Origin: an uncultured archaeon
GTDB lineage: Archaea > Halobacteriota > Methanosarcinia > Methanotrichales > Methanotrichaceae
Assembly: GCA_902385025.1 (NCBI GenBank)
Contig: CABMDX010000131.1
Coordinates: forward strand, 1-11,846
Reading direction: 5' to 3'
Length of the DNA: 11,846 nt
Below are positions 6,348 to 11,846 of the stretch, piece by piece. Under the pieces are notes generated by a model that had not been told where the DNA came from, ran no database searches, and saw nothing but the letters and a program-made list of their open reading frames with translations. Made by a program: the position numbers and the translations under genes. Numbering within the stretch: the first letter of the stretch is position 1; each line of letters begins with the position of its first letter.

Positions 6348-7238
6348 ATGGAATTGCAGGATATAGTTTCCAAGTACCCACCCAAGCAGTTAATGCTGAT
6401 TCCTATTGCAATCATAGTCTTGGCATTAATCAGCCTGGGCGCAACCTATCTCAGCACTGGCTCGCCCGTGAAGCTGGGAATAGAGTTCACCGGAGGCACT
6501 CTCATAACAGTGCCATCCACAGAATCGCAAAACGCAGTGGCAGCGCAGTTTGCAGGTTATCCCTTGTCGGATATAAGAAATATCGGCAACAGATATATGC
6601 TCCAATTTGGCCCCATGAGTGATTCGGATTATACCGATCTAGCCAAGCTGACGAACTCCAAGTTTGAGAGCCCCGAGATCAGGCATATGGGACCCATTTA
6701 CAGCAAGGAGCTCCAGGCTCAGGCATTGCGTTATATTCCTGTCTCGTTTATATTAATGGCATTAGTGGTATTCCTGGTATTCAGGGAACCGATAGTATCT
6801 TTGCTGGTGGTGGTCAGCGCTCTGGCAGATATACTGACTGCAGCGGCTTCTATGAATATCACCGGGGTTCAGCTATCTTTGGGAACAGTGGCTGCTCTTC
6901 TCATGCTTATCGGCTACTCTGTAGATACCGATATTCTTCTTTCTATGAGGGTCTTGAAGCGTAAGGGGGCCACAGATGATAAGATCAAAGGGGCAATGGG
7001 AACCGGCTTCATGATGACGGGCACAACGATTTCGGCGGTAATTCCGCTGATAATTGCTTCGAACTTCCTTTATCTCATAATTCCATCCTTTACCAGAATG
7101 GATGTCATTGCAGATATGTCGACTGTTCTCATCTTCGGCCTGGCGGCTGATATCTTCAACACCTGGGTCACAAATGCACAGGGACTCAGATGGTATATGG
7201 ACAGGCCTCGAAAGGCGCTGAGGGGGCAGAAAAAATGA
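6348..7238 (+). CDS. secF: Protein translocase accessory subunit SecF
   Basis: A 296-residue membrane protein of the RND-like SecDF complex, which helps pull exported proteins through SecYE using the ion gradient. Six membrane segments are visible: about 13-34, 128-146, 149-167, 175-193, 222-247 and 256-276. An extracellular domain lies between the first two. Conserved family motifs are GIEFTGGTLITV after the first segment (44-55) and IGYSVDTDILLSMR at the end of the fourth (188-201), the archaeal form of the bacterial GYS(I/V)ND motif region. The start at 6348 is supported by GAGGAG six bases upstream. The secD ATG overlaps its stop. The order secF-secD is the reverse of the usual bacterial secD-secF. 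Three other proteins in the window carry or imply export signals and would be natural clients. Confidence 0.93.
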   Translation: MELQDIVSKYPPKQLMLIPIAIIVLALISLGATYLSTGSPVKLGIEFTGGTLITVPSTESQNAVAAQFAGYPLSDIRNIGNRYMLQFGPMSDSDYTDLAKLTNSKFESPEIRHMGPIYSKELQAQALRYIPVSFILMALVVFLVFREPIVSLLVVVSALADILTAAASMNITGVQLSLGTVAALLMLIGYSVDTDILLSMRVLKRKGATDDKIKGAMGTGFMMTGTTISAVIPLIIASNFLYLIIPSFTRMDVIADMSTVLIFGLAADIFNTWVTNAQGLRWYMDRPRKALRGQKK

Positions 7239-8926
7239 GCCTCGTAAATGAGCTTTCCAAGGACCGGAGGGTGGTCATTTATGTGGCCGCTGTGGCATTG
7301 GCTCTGATATTTATTGCCGTGTTCGGCCTCAAGTTCGGACTGGATCTGGAAGGTGGCTCATATCTGCAGTTGCAGCTACAGGGAGCAAGAGCACAGATCG
7401 ATGTCTCACCAGAGAATATTTTGAAGTTCCAGTTCAATGCGTCTGATGTAGAGAAGCACGGAGACAGCTTCGTAATAACAATACCGGGCAAGGTTGAAGC
7501 TACGCTCCCTGAAGATCTGGGATACTCGGGAGCAAAGGTAGTGGAGAGAGACAATACCACCAAGATCACATTGACGGCTGCCTCTGAAACTGTCGTCACC
7601 AACTATCTCAAGAAGAACATGGATGCCGATGTCAAGATTGTGGGCGTTGCACCCATTATCTATGAGATCAGAACCAATGTCACACGCGAATCCCTTAATG
7701 CGCTCCTATTGCCGGTGGGAGGAAAAGTGCCTGCAGGCGATGACGCTTTCTCTGAGGGAGTGACCACGGAAACAGTGGACGAGACCAAGAAGGTGCTCGA
7801 TTCCAAGCTCAACCGCCTGGGTCTTCAGGATATCAAGGTCAAGGTCGTAGACAATAAGTTCATCCTTATCGATATGGCGGGAATGGATGTGGCCACCGCC
7901 CAGGATGTTGTGGGCAAGCCAGGAAAATTCGAGATCCGCATCCAGACTGAGAACAACCAGAGCATGCACGTGCTCTATGGAGATGCTGTGGAGAGCGTGG
8001 AGATACCCCAGGGAGACCGCAATGGTGGATGGGGCGTGCCTTTTGTGCTCTCTGAGGAAGGCGCTCAGCTCTTCCAGAAGGCTGCCATTGATTCTGGCGC
8101 CACCAAGAAGCCTGATGACCACTACATATCCATGTATCTGGACAAAGATGAGATCTTCAGTGCACCGCTGGCGGCAGAGCTTGCCGGAAGCCTGCAGAAG
8201 GCCGCGATTCGAAATATGGAGGCGCGTGTCGGTGCAGGCGATGCAGGGTCCACGAAAGCAAAAGAGCTGTACATTCACCTCCGCGAAGGCGCATTGCCCG
8301 TCAATGTGGTTGTAGTCGGCTCAGGACAGGTATCGGCAGCTCTTGGAAAGCAATTCAAGATTCAGATGATCCTTGCAGGGCTGATAGCACTTCTGGCAGT
8401 AGCGGGTATGATATACTACCGCTATCGTGAGAAGAGGATAGTTCTGCCCATGGTCACCACCTCGACCAGCGAAGTGATCATGATGCTGGGTGTATGGGCA
8501 TTCATGGGAACCTTCGTAGGCTGGAAGCTCGATCTGGCAAGCCTGGCCGGCATCATCACGGTGATAGGCACGGGCGTGGATCAGCTTGTCATCATAACTG
8601 ATGAGCTGATCAGAGGCGGCGAAGCAATGCCTGCAGCATCAGAGCGCAGTATCAAGGAGAGGGCTGCAGCCGCTGCCGAGAAGGCAGGCGCCGTGAAGGT
8701 TTCGCCAGCAAGCAGCAAGGTCTATCTGAGCAGATTATCCCGGGCATTCACCATCATCCTGGGAGCAGCTGCGACCACTGCGGTGGCCATGCTTCCATTG
8801 CTTTACATGGGCTTTGGTGCGCTCACCGGATTCGCGCTCATCATCATCCTGGGCGTAATCCTGGGTGTGGCCATTGCGAGGCCGGCCTATGGCAGGATCA
8901 TAGGGCATATCCTGGCCCAGAATTAG
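7235..8926 (+). CDS. secD: Protein translocase accessory subunit SecD
   Basis: A 563-residue partner of SecF. The first membrane segment (about 13-32) is followed by the family signature FGLDLEGGSYLQLQL (34-48), then a large extracellular P1-type domain to about residue 370, and five more membrane segments (about 377-395, 402-422, 432-453, 504-524, 528-550). The fourth contains DLASLAGIITVIGTGVDQ (432-450), the SecD counterpart of the SecF IGYSVDTD motif. A 40-50-residue Ala/Glu/Lys-rich cytoplasmic loop separates segments four and five. The frame extends upstream to an ATG at 7190, but the true start is almost certainly the ATG at 7235: it overlaps the secF stop as ATGA, has GAGGGGG about ten bases upstream, and gives the expected N-terminus. 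Translational coupling fits a 1:1 complex. A hairpin terminator follows the stop. Confidence 0.93.
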   Translation: MSLVNELSKDRRVVIYVAAVALALIFIAVFGLKFGLDLEGGSYLQLQLQGARAQIDVSPENILKFQFNASDVEKHGDSFVITIPGKVEATLPEDLGYSGAKVVERDNTTKITLTAASETVVTNYLKKNMDADVKIVGVAPIIYEIRTNVTRESLNALLLPVGGKVPAGDDAFSEGVTTETVDETKKVLDSKLNRLGLQDIKVKVVDNKFILIDMAGMDVATAQDVVGKPGKFEIRIQTENNQSMHVLYGDAVESVEIPQGDRNGGWGVPFVLSEEGAQLFQKAAIDSGATKKPDDHYISMYLDKDEIFSAPLAAELAGSLQKAAIRNMEARVGAGDAGSTKAKELYIHLREGALPVNVVVVGSGQVSAALGKQFKIQMILAGLIALLAVAGMIYYRYREKRIVLPMVTTSTSEVIMMLGVWAFMGTFVGWKLDLASLAGIITVIGTGVDQLVIITDELIRGGEAMPAASERSIKERAAAAAEKAGAVKVSPASSKVYLSRLSRAFTIILGAAATTAVAMLPLLYMGFGALTGFALIIILGVILGVAIARPAYGRIIGHILAQN

Positions 8927-8941
8927 GAGCCACGAATAGGA

Positions 8942-8977
8942 CTGCAGGTCATGTTTTGCCTGCAGGCCACCTTTTTT
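8942..8977 (+). terminator. Hairpin and T-run terminator of secF-secD
   Basis: CTGCAGG (8942-8948) and CCTGCAG (8959-8965) form a perfect 7-bp stem with a 10-base loop, followed after six bases by six Ts (8972-8977). It begins 16 bases after the secD stop, as expected for the end of the secFD transcript. Confidence 0.65.
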
Positions 8978-9329
8978 GATAATTATCGTGCGTCAATGGC
9001 ATCACTCGAGAGTCCCAAAAAACGTTATCTAAAAATCTTCAAATAGAAAAATTTTAGCCACGCCATAAGCTGAGAGCAGATCCGGGCCTATGTTACTGTG
9101 ATCTGGTGACCAGTCCTTGCCCCTGTAAGACAGGCGCTCCTTTGAGGCACTGGCGGGAAAACGCTGCGAGATAACGCTTGCAGACGGAAAGATCAATTGG
9201 CTTGCTCCGGGTATCTCAGGCAGAACCTACTAATGCCTGGCCCGCGTCAAGGCTTGAAATAGATTTACTTGCGGGAAACTGCAAAACACCCAAGATAATC
9301 AAAAGAGAGATTTCTGGAGGACAAAGAAT
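8978..9329. other. Gene-free stretch with GC-richer hairpin-forming middle
   Basis: No coding frame is supported on either strand; the best is a minus-strand frame of about 40 codons without a start. The left part (to about 9055) is A/T-rich. From about 9060 to 9260 the sequence is GC-richer and holds three perfect dyads: CTGGTGACCAG (9103-9113), CCTGT-AAG-ACAGG (9122-9134) and CAGGCA...TGCCTG (9217-9239, 11-base loop). I could not match it to tRNA, SRP RNA, RNase P RNA or a box C/D RNA. It may be a structured RNA, a leader of the next gene, or chance. Confidence 0.3.
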
Positions 9330-9689
9330 TTGAGCAGAAAATTCAGCGATTTGAAACCGAGTGATCTATGCAAGCTTCCTGGACTGTCCTATGATCATTC
9401 ATGCATCGGGGAGGAGAGGATCTATCTGCATCTTTCCAATGCCAAGAAAATGAACTGGTATCTGGCCGAATATGGCCCCATCGGCAAGAAGTTCTTCGGA
9501 TTCTTTGAAAACAAATCAGATGGCCTTGCCTCTGGCTTTTGCACCATCGATGATATAATGCGATACGAAAAAAAGGGCGGCGCATGGGTGCCAATGGTAG
9601 ATGAAGACTGGAAGCCGGTGGCTGCTAAAGAGATCCCTATTTTAATAGAATATATAAAATTAATGATCTGCCAGCCGGATATTACCTGA
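9330..9689 (+). CDS. Small protein of unknown function
   Basis: A 119-residue soluble protein, no signal peptide or membrane segment. It starts with TTG at 9330, supported by GGAGG nine bases upstream; no ATG is available in frame before residue 41. The central part, NWYLAEYGP (42-50) then KKFFGFFEN, reads like a small beta-sheet domain, and the C-terminal part carries VPMVDEDWKPVAAKEIPIL and a final helix. The general pattern (an aromatic 'W-Y-E' strand, an 'FG' strand, then a W-P segment near the end) reminds me of DUF2958 proteins, which are common on plasmids and other mobile elements, but the likeness is weak and unverified. It converges with the large repeat protein; a shared hairpin overlaps its last codons. 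No neighbour hints at its job. Confidence 0.65.
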   Translation: MSRKFSDLKPSDLCKLPGLSYDHSCIGEERIYLHLSNAKKMNWYLAEYGPIGKKFFGFFENKSDGLASGFCTIDDIMRYEKKGGAWVPMVDEDWKPVAAKEIPILIEYIKLMICQPDIT

Positions 9690-9711
9690 TCAAAGGCTTG
9701 TGTATCCGGCT
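9673..9711. terminator. Hairpin shared by two convergent genes
   Basis: AGCCGGATA (9673-9681) and TATCCGGCT (9703-9711) are perfect 9-bp inverted arms around a 21-base loop. The left arm lies in the last codons of the 9330 gene. On the minus strand the hairpin sits about 32 bases after the stop of the repeat protein, followed by a T-rich run (ATTAATTTTATATATTC), which favours termination in that direction. On the plus strand no T-run follows. Confidence 0.5.
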
Positions 9712-9742
9712 ATAAGGTTGGAAAAAATTCGCAGTGGCCCTT

Positions 9743-11846
9743 CTAGTATCCTCTCTGTTTCATCAACTGGTCTATTTGCAGATCTATCTCCGAGATGAGG
9801 CTAAAGACAGATTCTAGAGAGCTGTCAGAAGAATCCTCAGAGGCATGCTTGCCGTCCCTTGCCTGAACGCTGATCCGATAATCGCCAAGAGATAAATCTT
9901 TTGTGGACCAGGTCCAGTGATCTGTTTCAGACCATCTATTCATCGCCCTGCCATTGAGCAGGAAGCGGTATTGCACTCTATCGCCATCGGGGTCATAGGC
10001 TGAGGCCTTCCAGGAGACCATCACGCCCTGCGCCTGCGGACTGGATTTGTCAGGCTCAAGCGTCTCCAAAACAGGCGGCTTATTGGTGGGCTGCAGGGCA
10101 AAAGAAGCATCCAAAGAGGCATCATAGGAAGCTGCCGGGGCATGGTGGTCGTCTCTTACAAGGACGCTGATCCTGTGGTCTCCAGGCCCAAAGGAGCTTG
10201 TCTCCCAGATCCAGGAATTTGAGGGCGACCAGCCGGATATATCCTGGCCGTCGACCAGGAACTTGTAGAGCATCCCGTCATTCTCGGCATCTGTGGCCGT
10301 GGCAGTCCATATGATGCCTGCGCCAGGACTCTGGGGGCTGGGTTTGTCCGGCAGGAGTGACTGCAGCACGGGGGCGGAGTTTGGAGTCGCAAGAGAAAAG
10401 CTCTCATTTTTGATGCTGTCGAAGGAGTCCTCTGGAGCGTGGCTTCCGTCCCTTGCCTGTACGGTGATGAGATAGTCTCCTGCAGCCAGATTTTGGGTAG
10501 ACCAGCTCCAGCTTCCAGATTTGGACCATTTCCGGGTCACATGGCCGTTCAGCAGGAATCGGTACAGCACTCTATCGCCATCGGGGTCCTTGGCCGAGGC
10601 CTTCCAGGAGACCATCACGCCCTGCGCCTGCGGACTGAATTTGTCAGGCTCAAGCGTCTCCAAAACGGGCGGCTTATTGGTGGGCTGCAGGGCAAAAGAA
10701 GCATTCAAAGAGGCATCGTAGGAGGTTATCGGGGCATGATGGCCATCTCTTATCAGGACGCTGATCCTGTGGTCTCCGGGCTCAAAGGAGCTTGTATTCC
10801 AGACCCAGGAATTTAAAGACGACCAGTTGGCCGCATCCCGTCCATCGACCAGGAACTTGTAGAGCATCCCATCATTCTCGGCATCTGAGGCCCCGGCAGT
10901 CCATGTGATGCTTTCCCCAGGGCTCTGGGGACTTGATTTATCCGGCAGGAGCGACTGCAAAGCGGGAATCGAGTTCGGAGACGATAGGGTGAATGCAGCC
11001 TCCAGGAAGCTGTCGAAGGAGTCCTCCGCAGCATGTTTACCGTCCCTGATCAATGCCCTGATTTTGTGGTCTCCAGGCTCAAAGGAGCTTGTGTTCCAGA
11101 TCCAGGAACTGGAGGACGACCAGCCGGACATATCCTGGCCATCGACCAGGAACCTGTAGAGCATCCCGTCATTCTCAGCACCTGTAGCCTTAGCAGTCCA
11201 TGTGATGATTTCTCCAGGGCTCTGGGGACTTGATTTATCCGGCAGGAGCGACTGCAGCACCGGAGCAGAGTTTTGTGTCACAAGAGAAAATGTCTCATTT
11301 TTGATGCTGTCGAAAGAATTCTCCGGGGCATGTCTTCCGTCCCTTGCCTGGACAGTGATGAGATAGTCTCCTGCAGCCAGATCTTGAGTGAACCAGTTCC
11401 AGTTTGCAGATTTGGACCACTTCCGGGTCTCAAGGCCATTGAGCAGGAATCGGTACAGCACTATATCGCCATCAGCATCCGATGCCTCGGCTCTCCAGAA
11501 AACTGGCACGCCGTATATCTGGGGACTGCTTTTGTCCGCACTCAAATTTATCAGAACAGGCGGCTGATTGGAGCTATGATTCTCGCCGGAGACTTCGACC
11601 ACAACTTTCCGTGATATGTTTGGTTTTTCAGCGGTATTCGCAGTGCTGTTTGTGTCATTGAGACGAACATTTGATGACATCGTTGCAAAAGGCGCAGACG
11701 AATTGGACTGGGTGGATGCGTTGGTTGCAGCGTTGGTGGATGATGGCGGGGAGGCTTTTGGCAGTGAAGTGGAAGATGGTGAAGTGGAAGATGGTGGAGT
11801 GGAAGATGGTGATGTGGAAGATGTTGATGTGGATGATGGTGATGTG
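9743..11846 (-). CDS. Large extracellular repeat protein, C-terminal 700 residues
   Basis: The frame ends at TAG/TAA-type stop 9743-9745 and stays open to the right edge, so the N-terminus is outside the window. The ATG at 11680 is internal: 55 more codons without a stop lie upstream and encode a Ser/Thr/Pro/Asn-rich linker with SPSST repeats. Then follow six repeats of exactly 99 residues and a short tail ending in QIDQLMKQRGY. Each repeat has PPV or APV at its start, DK.SPQ, an acidic loop (DPDGD or DAENDG), YRFLLNG or YKFLVDG, a W-rich strand, GDY/GDH..I.V..RDG.HA, and FSL/FAL at its end. This is a beta-sandwich pattern of PKD/Ig-like surface proteins, and the acidic loops may bind calcium. 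Many N-glycosylation sequons (NDT, NET, NTS, NWS, NAS, NES) support an extracellular place. No C-terminal anchor is seen, so any anchor or enzyme domain would be at the missing N-terminus. Role in adhesion or the cell sheath is only a guess. Confidence 0.82.
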   Translation of the reverse strand, partial: TSPSSTSTSSTSPSSTPPSSTSPSSTSLPKASPPSSTNAATNASTQSNSSAPFATMSSNVRLNDTNSTANTAEKPNISRKVVVEVSGENHSSNQPPVLINLSADKSSPQIYGVPVFWRAEASDADGDIVLYRFLLNGLETRKWSKSANWNWFTQDLAAGDYLITVQARDGRHAPENSFDSIKNETFSLVTQNSAPVLQSLLPDKSSPQSPGEIITWTAKATGAENDGMLYRFLVDGQDMSGWSSSSSWIWNTSSFEPGDHKIRALIRDGKHAAEDSFDSFLEAAFTLSSPNSIPALQSLLPDKSSPQSPGESITWTAGASDAENDGMLYKFLVDGRDAANWSSLNSWVWNTSSFEPGDHRISVLIRDGHHAPITSYDASLNASFALQPTNKPPVLETLEPDKFSPQAQGVMVSWKASAKDPDGDRVLYRFLLNGHVTRKWSKSGSWSWSTQNLAAGDYLITVQARDGSHAPEDSFDSIKNESFSLATPNSAPVLQSLLPDKPSPQSPGAGIIWTATATDAENDGMLYKFLVDGQDISGWSPSNSWIWETSSFGPGDHRISVLVRDDHHAPAASYDASLDASFALQPTNKPPVLETLEPDKSSPQAQGVMVSWKASAYDPDGDRVQYRFLLNGRAMNRWSETDHWTWSTKDLSLGDYRISVQARDGKHASEDSSDSSLESVFSLISEIDLQIDQLMKQRGY
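9788..11569 (-). repeat. Six tandem 297-bp coding repeats
   Basis: Units from the N-terminal side: 11273-11569 (R1), 10976-11272 (R2), 10679-10975 (R3), 10382-10678 (R4), 10085-10381 (R5), 9788-10084 (R6). The marker proline of each unit falls at residues 41, 140, 239, 338, 437 and 536 counted from the internal ATG, so the period is exactly 99 codons with no insertions or deletions. Two subtypes occur in the order A-B-B-A-B-A: A has D(A/P)DGD and FLLNG, B has AENDGML and FLVDG. Confidence 0.9.
11766..11846. repeat. 15-bp tandem repeat in the Ser/Thr/Pro linker
   Basis: About 5.4 copies of GAAGTGGAAGATGGT (plus strand), starting at 11766 and running off the right edge. The first two copies are identical and the later ones differ at one to three positions. 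On the minus strand it encodes SPSST-type pentapeptides in the frame of the repeat protein. The unit is five codons, so copy-number change would alter linker length without breaking the frame. Confidence 0.85.

Noticed and set aside
7190..7234. ATG at 7190 as the secD start
   Set aside because: It would overlap secF by about 49 bases; the ATGA overlap at 7235 and the normal SecD N-terminus support the later start.
7706..8278. Minus-strand 190-codon frame inside secD
   Set aside because: Antisense to a clearly identified gene with family motifs; no ribosome site and no recognisable domain.
9103..9175. Plus-strand frame with a CPC-type cysteine pair that might be a decayed transposase zinc motif
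   Set aside because: Only about 24 codons, no start, no other IS feature such as terminal inverted repeats or target duplication nearby.
11678..11680. ATG at 11680 as the start of the repeat protein
   Set aside because: The same frame stays open for 55 more codons to the window edge and encodes a continuous Ser/Thr/Pro linker; there is no signal peptide after this ATG.

Overview
The window looks like a chromosomal segment of a methanogenic archaeon, most likely of the Methanothrix (Methanosaeta) type. This is inferred from archaeal gene content (archaeal RecJ-like DHH nuclease, hexulose-6-phosphate synthase fused to an RraA-like domain, SecF before SecD, TATA-type promoters, GGTGA-type ribosome sites), from lineage-type secreted proteins of unknown function, and from a long surface protein of tandem 'DPDGD' repeats. 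No rRNA, tRNA, CRISPR array, insertion sequence or integrase was recognised.

Layout. 1-405: AT-rich, apparently non-coding. 406-1404 (minus): a two-gene unit, an alkaline-phosphatase-superfamily protein followed 15 nt later by a 59-residue unknown protein. 1555-1968 (plus): small secreted protein behind a good TATA box. 2067-3479 (plus): RecJ-like DHH nuclease with its own TATA box. 3495-4890 (minus): dapF followed by a second small secreted protein, converging on the nuclease gene. 4936-6216 (plus): hexulose-6-phosphate synthase/RraA fusion, divergent from dapF; its best-supported start is an ATT codon. 6348-8926 (plus): secF-secD, overlapping by 4 nt, ending in a hairpin/T-run terminator. 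8978-9329: no gene, but a GC-richer part with several perfect hairpins. 9330-9689 (plus): small unknown protein with a TTG start. 9743 to the right edge (minus): the C-terminal 700 residues of a large extracellular protein, made of a Ser/Thr/Pro linker and six repeats of exactly 99 residues; its start lies outside the window.

The genes are mostly housekeeping: lysine/diaminopimelate synthesis (dapF), ribulose-5-phosphate supply (hps), DNA replication or repair (RecJ-like), and export (SecDF). Three encoded proteins appear to be exported and so are plausible Sec clients. No defence, mobile or otherwise obviously new multi-gene system was found. The points most worth a second look are the ATT start of hps, a phosphatase whose C-terminal motif sits at its N-terminus (a possible circular permutation), the mosaic exact-period repeats of the surface protein with an adjoining 15-bp tandem repeat, and the structured gap after secD.
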